64,000 nucleotides of DNA from Microglena sp. YARC (GCA_022414725.1 CM039463.1:27428003-27492002); one strand, 5' to 3'. Numbered from the stretch's first letter, positions 24,501 through 32,410 are shown. A program made the numbers and translations. Notes: generated from the sequence alone by a model not told the origin.

Positions 24501-27500
24501 AACCAAGCCAAGCCAAGAGAAGCGGTTGGTGGTCCAGCAAGTGAACACCAAGCCAAGCCAAGAGGAGGGCAGGATGGTGAGGACAGGTCCAGGCTTACCT
24601 CTAAGGGCATGGAAGACAATGAGGGTGGTGCTGGCAGAGGTGGTGCGGAAAGTGGAAAGGCAGAGCCACCTGCTTTGCCCAACGGTGGCGGCGCACATGT
24701 GAGCAAGGAGGGCTCTCAAGAGAGTGCTAAGGAGAGTGACATGGAGAGTGCCAAGGTTGGCAAGGAGGGTGACAAGGTTAGCAAGGAGGGTAGCAATGGC
24801 TTGGCGCAGGTTGCCAAGGTTGCCAAGGAGGGTGACAAGGTTAGCAAGGAGGGTAGCAAAGGCTTGGCGCAGGGTGCCAAGGTTGCCAAGGAGAGTGCGA
24901 AGGAGAGTGCCAAGGAGGGTGACAAGGTTGGCAAGGAGGTTGGCAAAGGCTCAGCGCAGGGTGCGGGCAAGGTCAGGGAGATGAGCAAAGATGGGCTGAA
25001 AGGCCAGCTGCAGCCAGACTTCTTGGAAGAGCTCCTGGCAGACGACGGGAAGTCCACGCTGGGCAAGCAAGGAGGTAAGCAAAAAGTTTTGACTTATTTA
25101 GCAGGACACATGCGTCCCCATGCAGCAATGGAATGGCAACGTGTCGACGGAATAAAAGACTGTAGCCAAATAGGCGTAATGTAGGTGCCTGACCTTAAAA
25201 GTAATGATGGGGTGGGGTATTAAGGGAGCCCTGTCTTTTTGCGGTACGGAACGGGCTGCTACTTTGCCTGGACAAAGCTACCATGGCGGTTGACAGCGAC
25301 CGCGAACACTAAAGCGCACCCGTGGAGATTTGAACCCGGCACCTTGGTCGTTCAAGGCGCTCTGCCATTGAGCCATTCGTTGAACGGGGATAGCTTGATT
25401 AATATTAATTAGGAGGTGAGCAGATTACTGCCGCCTGATGACATCTATTGGACGAAACCCTAGCTGGCGTGACTCTGCAACCATGTCTTCATAGTCAAGA
25501 GGAATAGTCGAACTGTATTACTGCCGCCTGATGATGTCTATTTGACGAAAGTAGTCGCTACTTCTTGTAATCATGCGTCCCCATCTCTCGTCTCTTGTTA
25601 CTGTTGATTTCTCTTTTCAGAAAATTCAACTTAGATCCCTAGTACTCACCGCCCGGAAAGAAGCTTTTATATGTTACCCACCCACCTACACATCTACCTG
25701 CCAACCTGCCTGCCTACCTACCTACCTACCTACCTACCTACCTACCTGCACACCTACCTACCTACCTACCTGCACACCTACCTACCTACCTACCTGCACA
25801 CCTACCTACCTACACACCTACCTACACGCCTACACAACAACCCCCCCCCCCACCCACCCACCCACACAGCAGGAGGTAAGCAGAAGGCGTCCAAGACAAA
25901 GAAGGGGAAGAAGAAGAAGGAGAAGACAAAGGCGGCCACCCATGCGCCCTCACCGCAGCAGACCGAGGCTAAAGAGGCTAAGGACGGCAAGCAGCAGTGG
26001 CCGCCGGCAGGTGCACCCGCGTCTGCTTCGGAGACTGAAGAGTCAGAAGAGGAGGATGAGTGCGTGCCAACTATCCCAAGCAGCTCGTCCTTTGCAGGTA
26101 GGGTGTGTGTGGGTAGGGTGGGCTGTGTGGGTGGGGTGGGGGGGTGGACTAGAGCACCGGGCTGACAGGCACATTATTATTATTATTATTTTTATTATTA
26201 TTATTATTATTATCATTACGATTATTGCTACTACTGAAGAGTCAGAGGAGGATGAGTGCGTACGAACAATCCCAAGCAGCTCTTCCATTGCAGCTAGGTG
26301 GGTGGGGTGGGTGGGGTAGGTGGGTGGACCACAGCATCAGGCTGGCAGGCACATTATTAATATTATTATAAGTATTATATTATTACTGAAGAGTCAGAGG
26401 AGGAGGAGTGTGTACCAACAATCCCAAGCAGCTCTTTCTTTGCAGCTAGGGTGGGGTGTTTGTGTGGGTGGTGGGTGTGGTGGTGGGTGGTGGTGGTGGG
26501 GGGGGGGGGGGGGGGGAGGGGGAGGAAAAAACAATTTGTTCGCATTTACATTTTCCTGGTAAATTTATTTTTACTGCGGAAGACGGCGAGCAGCCAAATT
26601 GCTTGCTGGAGCTATCAGCTATGTAACCAAGTTCAAGTAGGGAGAAGCTGGTCAGCACCTGGGGGATGCCTCTTCATTGATCTCTTCATGTATGAGCCCC
26701 ATTTGATGCGTCTAGTCATAGTTTACAAATGATATCATATTTCCGTTCCCTAAATAGTTGGTGGCCACCATTTGTAAACTATCCCAACTCGTACCTCCTT
26801 CGCAGTCTTAAGCACACCTGAGGCAGCCACCTAAACCCAAGTGCTGACCAGCCAAGTGCTGACCAGCTTATGTAAGGTAGCTACCATTTGTAAACTATGA
26901 CCAGAAGCTTCAAATGCGGCTCATCAATGAAGAGCCCAAAGAAGAGGCACCCCCCCTAACTGTGGTGCTTTCCGGGTTAGGAGGGTTAGGTCTAGGTGGC
27001 TTAGGTGGTTCAGGTAGCCAGCATTTGTTAATTATCCCAACTCCTACCTCCTTTGCAGTCTTCAGCACACCTGAGGCTGACATGCTGCTACAGCAGGAGC
27101 AGCAGCAGGAGGCCCCCCCGCCAGCTACCTCCTCCATGAGCTCGAAGGCTGCAGCGCCGTCCCAAAAGAAACAATCGCCTCCGGCCCCCCAAGCTGTTGC
27201 ATCCAACGACAAAGCCACCACAGTTGGCGCGGCACAAGAGCCACAGCGCAAGAAACAACAGTCTGCGCTCCAGAGGGCGCTGCCTCCCCCTCCCCCTCCC
27301 CCTCCTCCTCCAACCCCCCCACCAAGTGCCGGTGCGCGCTCACCAGGAAAGAAAGGCGTGGCCTTCCAAATGCCTCCTCCCCCTCCCCCCCCGCCCCCTC
27401 CTAAGAAGCCTGTTTCACAGCCGCCACCCCAGCCTCCTCCCCCTCCCCCCTCTCAGAACCCACTGCAGAGAACCCAGCCGCCCTCCCTGCCGCCCCCACC

Positions 27501-30500
27501 CCCCCCGCAGAGCTCCCCACTGGCGCTCCCAGCAGAGCAGGCAGGTGGCGTGGCTCCGTGGCAGAAGGACTGCTCCACTGGAGGACTTCCCGTCAGGGGC
27601 GGCAAGGTGGCCTGGGGAGGAGCTGGTATGATCAGAGCGAGGTCCTTGCAGCTTGAGACAGCTGGTAATGAAACAAAGACAGGTCCCAAAGCCCCAATCA
27701 GCCGCAACGGCCCTAGTGGACCTGGCACTTGGACCCTCATGGGTTCTGGAGTAGCTCACCCACCTCCACCCCACGGTGTACTTTTCCCTGCACCCAACAG
27801 CACACCCGCCCCTCCTGAGCCCTCCCAGACTGTTCCTCCTGCTCGCCGTGCCCCTGTGCAGCCCCCCACTGCACACACCCTGGCTACCAACCAACGCATG
27901 CACCCCCACGCGCAGCCTCCCATCCCCCCCCACATGGATCCCAAGGCCCCCCCCAGCCCCGCTCAGAATGCCCACCCCTCATCACCACCCCTATCCCCCA
28001 CCAACCCTGCACAACTCAACTTCAGCACCGTCCTAGCCTCGTCAGGAAACAACAACAGCCAGGGCTCCGCCGGTGCACCTGCGGGTCCACCCCCCACAGG
28101 ATCCCAGGGTTGGGGAAGTCTCCCTTCCGTCTCCTTAGGACTTGACCCCCTCGCCTCTTCCTTCATCCACATCGACCCTCAGGTTGCTCTAGACCACCCC
28201 CCCAATCTCTTGGACCAGCAGCACCTCCACCTCAACCCGCAAGTCACTATAGACCCCCCCCCTACCCCCTTAGACCAGCAGTGCCTCCACCTCAACCCGC
28301 AGGCCGCTCTAAACCATGCGCATAACCTCCTAGACCAGCAGCACATCCACGACCAGCTAGAGCAGCTGCTGGATGACACGGAATCCCGAGACGCTGAAAA
28401 AGCCGCCTTCCCTCGTATCTCCATGTTCTCCCAATCTGGGGTCTGGGGTGCCCAGTCACCAGGCCGCTCCAACTCAGCCACCTCATCCATGGACCAAGCA
28501 GCCAGCTGGCACCAACAGCAGCAACCTCCTCCCAAGCCGCTCTGGAGGTCCCCCAGCCAGAACCAAGGCTTCGAGGCCAGGCCAGACCCGTGGACAGCCT
28601 GCGCCGGCCCAACTGGGGGTCCCCTGTACGACGGAGAAGGCTGGGGGCAGAATCCCGGACACAGCATGGGTCCTGCATGGGGTGATCCCCCACACCAAGC
28701 TGCGCATGCGCCCCATCACGTGCCCCCGCCACCACATGGCGTCCCATCCCATGACGGCTCTTTCTCCAACCACCACCGGTGCAACAAATCGCCGATTCCC
28801 ATGTACCCCGCGCCCCCCATGCATGCTGGTGGTGGTGCTGGTGGCCCCATGCATGCTGGTGGTGGCGCTGGTGGTGCCATGTATCCGGGGGGCGGCGGCG
28901 GGGGCGGAGGCTATCAACATCAACACCTTCATCCCCAGCATTCACAGTGGCCACATCATGCCGTACCTGACTGGGGTCAGGGACCTCACAGGGTCAACCG
29001 CATCCCCATGGGCCATGATATATTCCCGGTTCCAGCACCGCACGCACCTGTGCCTGACAGAGCCCATCCCTCCCAGGACGTCATCCAGGGAGTCATTCAG
29101 GTTAGTAAATAAAGTAAATAAATAGTATATAAAAGGAAAGAAAATAAATAAATAGTGAGATGAATAAAATAAAATAAAATAAACAAATAGTCAACAATAT
29201 CAAATAAAGTAAATAAATAGTAAATAAAGGCGAGTAAAATAAAGAAATAGTCATTAAAATCAAATAAGTAAATAGTAAATGAAATCAAATAAAAGCAAAT
29301 ACATAGTAAATAAAAGCAAATAAAAGCAATAAATAGTAATAAAAGCAAATAAAGCAAATATAGCAAATAAATAGTCAATAAAATCAAATAAATAAATAAA
29401 TAGTATGCCTTATTATTAGCGTGAGGTAGAAGGAGCCAGCCCGTTTGCTTGCCCTGGTGCCAACCACCAATGCGTTGTACTATTCGCTGTGCTGTGCCTG
29501 TGAATGTTGTTTTGGCCCGGGTCCAGTCCAGTCGGGTTGTGTCTGGCCGCTCTAGGTCAGGTCAAGTCGGGTTGGGTTGGGTGGGTATGGCTGGGCTGGG
29601 GAGCATAATGACTGGGGATGTCAATATCGTACTGGTTACAAAGATTTTTAACCGAACAAGGAAGAGCAACTAGAACGAAACCAAACCAAACCCACAAATT
29701 CAACACAAATTCAACACAAATTCTACACAAATCAAACCAATACAAGTGAGAGGTATATATAATACGATCTCGTACAAATTATGAACCAATAGATTTACAT
29801 ATCACATGATATTGTGCAATATACTGTACGATATCGTCGATGTGTCATACAATATGTCCAGACAATATCGTACTTGACAACCCTAACCACGACTAACTCA
29901 ATTTCCATCTTACATCCTCTCAGTCGCTGAAGTTGCAACCTGGATGCAATCATACCCAACATCTGTTGCTGGAATGCAACGACATTGGCTTTCTGGCGGC
30001 AAATACAGGTAAGCATCACTTGTAAGGAAGAAAAACAAATCATTTCTTTCTTTTTATTTTTATTATTTCCCTTATTGTTCACATTTACTTTTTTCCTTGT
30101 AAATTTATTTTACTGCCGAAGACGGCGAGCAGCCAAATTGCTGGCTGGAGCTATGTAACCAAGTTCAAGTTGAAGCATGTAGGCATTGCTGAATCTGCTT
30201 AACGCCGCATTTCCCACACAGTAGTGGGTGAAATGGAGTATCCGGACGCGCGACGTAAAATTCCGCAGGACGCCTTCATATTTCAAATACCCGTAAACCC
30301 CCGGGCAAAACCAGGAGTAACCACCGCCAGTGTTTTCCCAGCAGTACTGTCCTGCCCGGTATTTAATCAAGTGCACAGTCACTAGGGGCACTAAAATCTT
30401 GGTGCCCCAAGTTGCTAAGCCTTGATCTTAACCAACTTTTCGAGTTCCCACCACCATCCCTCTGTCCCACAAGGAGTTATATCTTCCAGAAGCTACCAGA

Positions 30501-32195
30501 GCCTCCCAGGGGAAGTGACTCAGTTATTATTTGACAGTAGCGACTCTATTGGTAGTAGCACAAAGACAGACCTGAACAGTCTGGACTTACAAGCTAGATA
30601 GTGCAGTTGATTTTATTTAATGGTAAAAGCTGATAAGACCAGTAAAGCCAGCCAGTGTCGTGATATACCCCCTAATTAAGGGAAATATCACACACAAAGC
30701 TAAATCTTTACAAGGCCCAGCATACACCTTAAATATGTCTACTAGCACTTGTACCAATGGGGGCCCCATCTGAAAGATCGCTGGACCTCTCAGGCAGTGA
30801 CTCAATGTCCAGCAAGCAGGCCCCCAACTTTTGCAAATATAAGTACTGACAATGATGAAGCCTGCATGTGTGCTTATTTCCTCAACCCTTGAGGGTAAAT
30901 TATATGTATTGGAAATATGAAAAGCAACTGTAAGGAATCTGAGTCAACCGTCTGAATTGTTCATTTTTTTGCGTAGACCCCCCGCCACCCCGTTGTCCGT
31001 TTGTTTGTTTGTTCTGTGCGACCGATCTGCGACCAAGACGAAGCCTGACACGACAGCCAAAGGTCTCGTAACTAACTGACTTTGGTCGCCAGCACGATCG
31101 CCAACACTCTCCGTCAATTTTCTGCGTCGCTTGCGACGCTGCCTAGGACTTGTTTGAGCTACTTCAACTCTTCCTCCCAACCCCAACCCCAACCTCAACT
31201 CTACCCCCAAACCTCAATCTTAGCCCCACCACCCAACATCAACTCTACCCATTTTCAGGCATGGCCCAGGCGTGGATGCAGAAGCATATCAGCAGCTACG
31301 GCTATGTTATATTATGGCATGGCGCCTGTTGGGCCAACCTCGATTCTACCCCAAATCTCAATCTTAGCCCCACTACCCAACTTCAACTCTACCTCCCCCC
31401 CCCCCCCCCCCCCAACCCCCCCAACCCCGACCTCAACTCTACCCCATTTTCAGGCATGGCCCAGTTGTGGATGCAGCAGAACATCAGCAGCTACGGAGAT
31501 GTCATGGCGTGGCGCCTGCTGGGCCAGTACGGAGCTCTGGCGGTGACCATTAAGGGCACCAACTCAGCCGCCAACGCAGCTGCTAGCTTGCATGGGGCAA
31601 CGATGGTCATGAACCCCATGTCTGCCTCGCTGCTTACCGAGTTTCCAACTGACCAAGCCATTGTCACCCAAGCGCAGCAGGTAACAATATGTATGCATGT
31701 ATGTTGATTCACTCGTTTTTTTATTAGGCTCACTTTTCACTGCTCGCCGTGTTTTGTACTGCCCATTCAAATGTATGTCGTACTAAAAGGACCTCGTCGG
31801 AGTTTATTCTCCCATACCTGCTTTGTTATGAACGTGGCTTTGTCATATCCTGCTCACAACGTGTCATCTAATTGTACGTTGCACTGCCCACCATGTTTGT
31901 CCAGTCTATTCAAATGTATTTTGCACTCAATAGGTTCACCTCGGGCGCATACCTGCTTTGTTATGAACGCGGCTTTGCCTTATCCTTATTTTTTCGGTAA
32001 AGCCCTTCCTGTCGTGGCGAATGTGTTCCGACAGTACTAACATTTGTATGTTTTGTGTGTATTTCACAGATGGCTGTTCGAAATAGTGTTGGCAATGATT
32101 GGATGGATACCATGGCAGAAATATGGAAGAAGTTGAAGGTGTTGCCGCCTTCACACATTGAGCCAGCAGCTGTTCTCCCTGATGAGCTGCACTAG
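6963..32195 (+). CDS. gene 1: large ankyrin-repeat protein with TTC3/DZIP3-like Cys-rich region and disordered Pro-rich part
   Basis: Fourteen exons are inferred: 6963-7119, 9140-9430, 10821-11134, 14082-14372, 16894-17058, 19272-19456, 20182-21313, 21699-21869, 24165-25074, 25873-26097, 27059-29100, 29924-30008, 31454-31680 and 32070-32195. Their sum is 6,321 nt, giving 2,106 aa and a TAG stop. Every junction is GT/AG and the phases agree; several join split ankyrin repeats exactly (NNAEM with TRCLLKAGARVN, KALLKAK with ADIH). Order: short leader (1-52), about ten ankyrin repeats (53-450), Ser/Ala/Lys- and Gly-rich linker, Cys/His-rich region (about 820-890), charged Lys repeats (903-1280), Pro-rich disordered part (1281-1961) and a conserved-looking C-terminal segment (1962-2106). 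No RING finger, transmembrane segment or signal peptide was seen. The role is probably protein binding; ubiquitin-ligase activity is not shown. The start is the first ATG of the leader exon; a further upstream exon cannot be excluded. Confidence 0.75.
7600..7745. mobile_element. MITE family B, partial copy
   Basis: It starts with TTTTCAGCTACGAGCAGCAG and the following CTTCTAGGCAG, the terminal repeat of the family defined at 53698-53901, and continues with the family interior (TTCAGCCAAAACC, GAAGCTGACACAAC). The right end is missing. It lies in intron 1 of gene 1. Confidence 0.6.
8371..8565. mobile_element. hAT-type MITE, family A (195 bp)
   Basis: The ends are inverted: CAGGGTACTAC on the left, GTAGTGCCCTG on the right. 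It is flanked by a perfect 8-bp direct repeat, GCTGTCAC, at 8363-8370 and 8566-8573. The interior is GC-palindromic (GCGCGCGCGGCAGCGCG, GGGCGCAGCGCGCAG). An 8-bp target duplication and CAGGG ends are typical of hAT elements. No transposase is encoded. Other copies: 37097-37241, 60700-60893 and a fragment at about 14381-14497. Confidence 0.88.
8706..8802. repeat. short tandem repeat (ATATCCTCAGATA-type)
   Basis: About seven imperfect copies of a 12-16 bp unit (ATATCCTCAGAT / ACCCATATAT) lie in intron 1 of gene 1. Confidence 0.7.
8880..8990. mobile_element. MITE family B, internally deleted copy
   Basis: The right end (GAGCTGTCGAGAAGCTGCTG, then GGTAGCTGAAAAGAAAAAAC) matches the family B terminal repeat; a weak left end (GTTTTCTTTCCCGCTGCAAG) lies near 8882. 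Most of the interior is missing. Confidence 0.5.
8996..9124. repeat. (CCA)n microsatellite before exon 2 of gene 1
   Basis: About 43 CCA/CCAC units lie just upstream of the exon 2 acceptor (CAG at 9137-9139) and act as, or next to, its pyrimidine tract. The Gly-, Val- and Thr-rich ORFs read here on either strand are artefacts of the repeat. Confidence 0.9.
9391..9620 (+). repeat. copy of the gene 1 exon 2 3' edge
   Basis: The last 40-odd bases of exon 2 with its donor (CTGTTCTGCAGGAGGACTGT ... AAAGCTGGTGCG) recur at about 9503-9553, with one or two base losses that break the frame. A C-rich, ACACAC-containing spacer separates them and a similar C-rich tract follows the copy. This is a two-unit exon-edge array. 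Confidence 0.8.
9945..10020 (+). repeat. interstitial TTTAGGG-like sequence
   Basis: It holds several GTTTAGGG, GTTAAGGG and TTTTAGGGTTTAGGG stretches mixed with other bases, of plant/green-alga telomere type. A short reverse-orientation CCCTAAACCCTAAAC lies at about 814-828. Both are too short and degenerate to be functional telomeres. Confidence 0.6.
10120..10820 (+). repeat. tandem copies of the gene 1 exon 3 5' edge
   Basis: Six upstream copies of the exon 3 start (GGCTCTGCTCTCAATGCTGT... CCACTCCGCTCCATCTC) with its acceptor lie at about 10130, 10253, 10361, 10469, 10592 and 10699; the real exon starts at 10821. Units are 105-125 bp, with CCCCACCCTCACC spacers. Most copies keep the AG acceptor; the fifth has AAAG. 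They give long spurious ORFs. Confidence 0.9.
11030..11640 (+). repeat. tandem copies of the gene 1 exon 3 3' edge
   Basis: After the real donor at 11134/11135, three further copies of the exon 3 end (ATCAACCTAGACAAAATGGA ... GTCAACAACGCAGAAATG) follow with a period of about 176 bp, near 11230-11310, 11405-11485 and 11580-11625. The second copy has GGCACG in place of a GT donor. The coding parts diverge slightly from one another. Confidence 0.9.
11641..13340. other. intron 3 of gene 1, part without recognised elements
   Basis: It holds a C-rich stretch (11820-11850), short direct repeats (CGAATCAGGCGATGTGA twice near 12520-12556; AATCGGTTGCAAGTCGGTTG near 12912) and no exon I can support. 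TTTTATTAGGGCGAGA at 13038 also occurs at 11159, 11333 and 11508, showing that pieces of the neighbouring exon-edge repeat have spread. Confidence 0.5.
13345..14081 (+). repeat. tandem copies of the gene 1 exon 4 5' edge
   Basis: Three copies of the exon 4 start (CCAGACTCGTTGCCTGTT ... GGAGCCCGGGTCAACGTG) begin near 13350, 13632 and 13829; the intact exon starts at 14082. Copies 1 and 3 extend about 140 nt into the exon (to GATGGGGAGCGCTCC). Copy 2 stops after about 55 nt. CCACCACCAACCAC spacers separate them. Confidence 0.9.
14381..14497. mobile_element. MITE family A fragment
   Basis: It shares TTTTTGAGCC, CACTGCGCGTTTCACGCAG, CCCCCTGTGGGCGCAGC and GCGCTTTTTGCACTAC with the copies at 8371 and 60700. 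Its ends are degraded and no target duplication is visible. It sits directly after the exon 4 donor of gene 1. Confidence 0.7.
14506..15153. repeat. 14-bp minisatellite, about 46 copies
   Basis: The unit is CTCAGGTCACTTGG, nearly perfect, with an ACATGG variant in roughly every second to third unit in the right half. Since 14 is not a multiple of 3 and the unit lacks stops, all three + frames stay open across the array. This produces ORFs of 234-699 codons that are not genes. It lies in intron 4 of gene 1. Confidence 0.95.
15500..16893 (+). repeat. tandem copies of the gene 1 exon 5 5' edge
   Basis: Four diverged copies of the exon 5 start (GACATCCATTTAAAGGTGAA ... GGCATGACCCCACTGCATTA) begin near 15525, 15913, 16224 and 16409; the intact exon starts at 16894. 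Between them are repeated tracts of CCCTCCTCCCTCTCCCCC and poly-C. A shared downstream piece, AAAGACATACCCATAGTAC, recurs at about 15414, 15605, 15996 and 16490. Confidence 0.88.
17025..17725 (+). repeat. 92-bp tandem array of the gene 1 exon 5 3' edge
   Basis: The exon 5 end and donor (TGGACTACCTTGCAATTAGC, then AGCCAAG and GTGGGCTGCG) are followed by further copies with an exact 92-bp period through most of the array (ATGGACTACCTTCCAGTTAG at about 17320, 17412, 17504, 17596) and (GTGTG)-rich spacers. Each keeps AAGGTGGGC, so each is a decoy donor. A diverged copy is near 17780 and another near 17880-17915. Confidence 0.92.
17935..18130. repeat. dispersed repeat, 190 bp (copy 1)
   Basis: It is similar over about 190 bp to 30970-31155: CCGTTGTCCGTTTGT, GAAGCCTGACACG, CAGCCAA, CGACGCTGCCTAGGACTTGT (here GCAACGCTGCATAGGACTTG). 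Both copies are in introns of gene 1. The element type was not recognised. Confidence 0.65.
18385..18582. mobile_element. MITE-like element, family C (198 bp)
   Basis: The ends are CACTATTTGTTTTTGCG and, inverted, CACTGTTTTTTCGTGTG. A weak 8-bp flanking repeat is present (TATGTGCT / CATTTGCT, 6 of 8). The interior GCGCTGCCCCCCGAAC ... GGAGCCTGGGGG ... CAGAATGGCGACACGTTG is shared with 39590-39745, 61180-61345 and 58522-58733. Confidence 0.6.
18662..19262. repeat. C-rich minisatellite, CCCCAACCCGCCCCTGACC type
   Basis: Some 600 bp of irregular CTGCCCC/CCAACCC/CCTGACC units fill intron 5 of gene 1 up to the exon 6 acceptor (CAG at 19269-19271). The antisense Gly/Arg-rich ORFs are artefacts. 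Confidence 0.9.
19680..20181 (+). repeat. tandem copies of the gene 1 exon 7 5' edge
   Basis: Five copies of the exon 7 start with its acceptor (CCAAAGCAG then GTTGGCCTCGGGCAGCTCCT ... GATCAGAGACCACC) begin near 19693, 19797, 19901, 19973 and 20077; the real exon starts at 20182. Units are 72-105 bp with CCCCACCCCAACCCCC spacers. All five keep the acceptor. Confidence 0.92.
21153..21869 (+). other. gene 1 exons 7-8: Cys/His-rich, probably zinc-binding region
   Basis: The end of exon 7 reads LCKCSLLGDKLCKDTQC, then after a loop IHCTYNCKFAFHPGCWK. Exon 8 continues with ITRDKLKAWR and EGCVDDHCPGFIYQVLACSG. The spacing of C-x-C, CxxxC, FHPxCWK and a later C-x4-C resembles the region before the RING in TTC3/DZIP3-type E3 ligases. 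That comparison is from memory of the family and should be checked by profile search. The first half also occurs as two broken copies in the intron at about 21471-21595. Confidence 0.5.
21375..21698. repeat. intron 7 of gene 1: poly-G, copies of the Cys-rich exon part, poly-C tracts
   Basis: A G tract (about 21391-21409) is followed by two broken copies of the exon 7 piece GAGCTCTGCAAGTGCAGC / GACAAGCTGTGCAAGG (near 21471 and 21530-21590). Two long C runs follow. The second, about 25 C at 21672-21696, directly precedes the AG acceptor of exon 8. Confidence 0.8.
21925..22045 (-). mobile_element. SINE fragment (tail and body, no head)
   Basis: On the - strand the end is GGCGTTATCATTAC, and the + strand reads TAACGCCTGGCGGGGTG ... 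CTACCATGGCGGTTGACAGC. It matches the tail shared by the SINEs at 23130, 25195, 32475, 57525 and 58442. The tRNA-like head is absent. Confidence 0.7.
22046..23095. repeat. tandem repeat of about 120-170 bp units in intron 8 of gene 1
   Basis: About six diverged units contain GTTGCAAGTTGTGCCTTTCCA, ATGATAAAGGTTACATG, GTTTGAGGGAGG and GGGCAAGATG. One unit is interrupted by a family B MITE at about 22505-22690 (GGCAGCTCCCCTGGC ... GCCTAGAAGCAGCTGATCG). Confidence 0.75.
22505..22690. mobile_element. MITE family B, degraded copy
   Basis: It has the family interior (CCAGCTAAACC, GAGGCTGACTGAATCACC, GTCCAGTGGCTAGC) and the right end GAGCTGCCTAGAAGCAGCTG ... GAAAAGAAAGCTGTG. The left end is short. 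Confidence 0.65.
23130..23345 (-). mobile_element. tRNA-derived SINE, head type 1
   Basis: Read on the - strand it starts with a tRNA-like head: TTGGTCTAGTGGTAGACC (box A region) and GGGGGTTTGATTCCCCC (T arm, box B). The body (GCAGGTCGTTGTCGACTGC, GGTAGCTTGTCCAGTT) and tail (CCCCACCAGGCGTTAGCATA) follow. The acceptor stem does not pair, so this is not a tRNA gene. A second copy is at 57525-57737. Confidence 0.82.
23380..23775. repeat. TATATGTGTG/TATGCGTG microsatellite
   Basis: Imperfect 6- and 8-bp units (GTATATG, GCGTGTATATG) run for about 400 bp in intron 8 of gene 1. The Tyr/Cys/Met-rich ORFs on both strands are artefacts. Confidence 0.92.
23776..24164 (+). repeat. tandem copies of the gene 1 exon 9 5' edge
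   Basis: Four copies of the exon 9 start with its acceptor (CCCATGTAG then GTGCAGAACGAGCTGTACAC, AATGTCCATGGAGATGTT) begin near 23784, 23876, 23967 and 24075; the real exon starts at 24165. The period is 91-108 bp. Spacers are TTTATTTATTCGTTCATT. All copies keep TAG|GTG. Confidence 0.93.
25076..25190. mobile_element. fragment of MITE family C
   Basis: CACATGCGTCCCCATGCAGC then AATGGAATGGCAACGTGTCG matches the right part of the family C copy at 61300-61340. It abuts the exon 9 donor of gene 1. Confidence 0.5.
25195..25390 (-). mobile_element. tRNA-derived SINE, head type 2
   Basis: Read on the - strand: CGAATGGCTCAATGGCAGAG (box A) and GGTGCCGGGTTCAAATCTCC (box B), then a body with GCTGTCAACCGCCATGGTAG and the shared tail (CTTAATACCCCACCCC). 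The head differs from type 1 but the tail is the same. The same head and tail are at 58442-58860. Confidence 0.78.
25680..25872. repeat. (CTAC)n microsatellite before exon 10 of gene 1
   Basis: CTACCTAC/CTGCACAC units are followed by a C/ACCC tract reaching the acceptor (CAG at 25870-25872). Confidence 0.9.
26035..26450 (+). repeat. tandem copies of the gene 1 exon 10 3' edge
   Basis: The exon 10 end (GAAGAGTCAGAAGAGGAGGA ... CCAAGCAGCTCGTCCTTTGC) recurs near 26236-26295 and 26387-26445, each preceded by ATTATTATT tracts. In both copies the donor is changed from GCAGGTAGGG to GCAGCTAGG, so it is lost. Confidence 0.9.
26535..26640. repeat. dispersed repeat, about 105 bp (copy 1)
   Basis: GTAAATTTATTTTTACTGCG then GAAGACGGCGAGCAGCCAAA and ATGTAACCAAGTTCAAGT recur at 30085-30172 in intron 12. 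The element type was not recognised. Confidence 0.7.
26757..27058 (+). repeat. partial upstream copy of the gene 1 exon 11 5' edge
   Basis: At 26768-26830 the sequence CCATTTGTAAACTATCCCAA then TCGCAGTCTTAAGCACACCT GAGGC matches the real acceptor region at 27022-27078 (CTTTGCAG then TCTTCAGCACACCTGAGGC). The copy keeps CGCAG but changes TTC to TTA. Confidence 0.8.
27059..29100 (+). other. gene 1 exon 11: 680-codon Pro-rich disordered exon
   Basis: It carries runs of 8-11 prolines (for example near 27285-27330 and 27376-27400), spaced PPPPPP blocks of the kind that bind SH3, WW or profilin, and repeats around 28180-28330 of the form LDQQxLHLNPQ. A Gly/His-rich stretch (MHAGGGAGG, twice) lies near 28820-28900. 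No folded domain was recognised. The frame stays open for over 2 kb in GC-rich sequence and joins its neighbours in phase. Confidence 0.7.
29101..29402. repeat. AAATAAATAGT-type A/T-rich repeat
   Basis: Irregular AATAAATAGTAAATAAAG units start right at the exon 11 donor of gene 1. Confidence 0.9.
30085..30172. repeat. dispersed repeat, about 105 bp (copy 2)
   Basis: It matches 26535-26640: TGTAAATTTATTTTACTGCC, GAAGACGGCGAGCAGCCAAA, GCTGGAGCTATGTAACCAAG. Confidence 0.7.
30970..31155. repeat. dispersed repeat, 190 bp (copy 2)
   Basis: It matches 17935-18130 (CCGTTGTCCGTTTGT, GACGAAGCCTGACACG, CGACGCTGCCTAGGACTTGT) and lies in intron 12 of gene 1. Confidence 0.65.
31195..31453 (+). repeat. 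upstream copy of the gene 1 exon 13 5' edge
   Basis: A copy at 31258-31340 has the acceptor TTTTCAG, GCATGGCCCAGGCGTGGATG and AGCAGCTACGGCTATGTTAT; it decays after about 80 nt. CCCCAACCTCAACTCTACCC spacers flank both copies. The intact exon starts at 31454. Confidence 0.88.
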
Positions 32196-32410
32196 CTCCC
32201 ATGCTTGGTTGGCAGACAGCTGGGGACTGGAGAAGTCCCTGTAGCCTACTCGGCTAACTGTAACAGGCCACTAGACCGTCAGACAGCTGGGGACTGGATA
32301 AGTCCCTGTAGCCTACTCGGCTAACTGTAACAGGCCACTAGACCGTCAGACAGCTGGGGACTGGAGAAGTCCCTGTAGCCTACTTGGCTAACTAGAAGAG
32401 GCCACCAGAT
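32196..32410 (+). repeat. 66-bp tandem repeat after the gene 1 stop codon
   Basis: Three units of AGACAGCTGGGGACTGGA ... GTCCCTGTAGCCTACTCGGC TAACTGTAACAGGCCACTAGAC. Each of the first two contains TGTAA, the polyadenylation signal usual in chlorophyte algae. Related sequence follows at 38776-38910 and 45677-45860. Confidence 0.85.

Larger units (their letters stand above)
29924..32195 (+). other. gene 1 exons 12-14: C-terminal segment
   Basis: The three exons encode about 145 residues unlike the disordered part before them: LKLQPGCNHTQHLLLECND, then WMQQNISSYGDVMAWRLLG and an Ala/Asn-rich helix, then NDWMDTMAEIWKKLK and a TAG stop. The composition suggests a folded helical domain. I do not recognise the family. 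An earlier, broken copy of exon 13 lies at 31261-31340. Confidence 0.6.

Noticed and set aside
31258..31340. First copy of gene 1 exon 13 as a real exon
   Set aside because: It has a good acceptor, but the coding sequence decays after about 80 nt and no donor follows. The copy at 31454 is complete and in phase.
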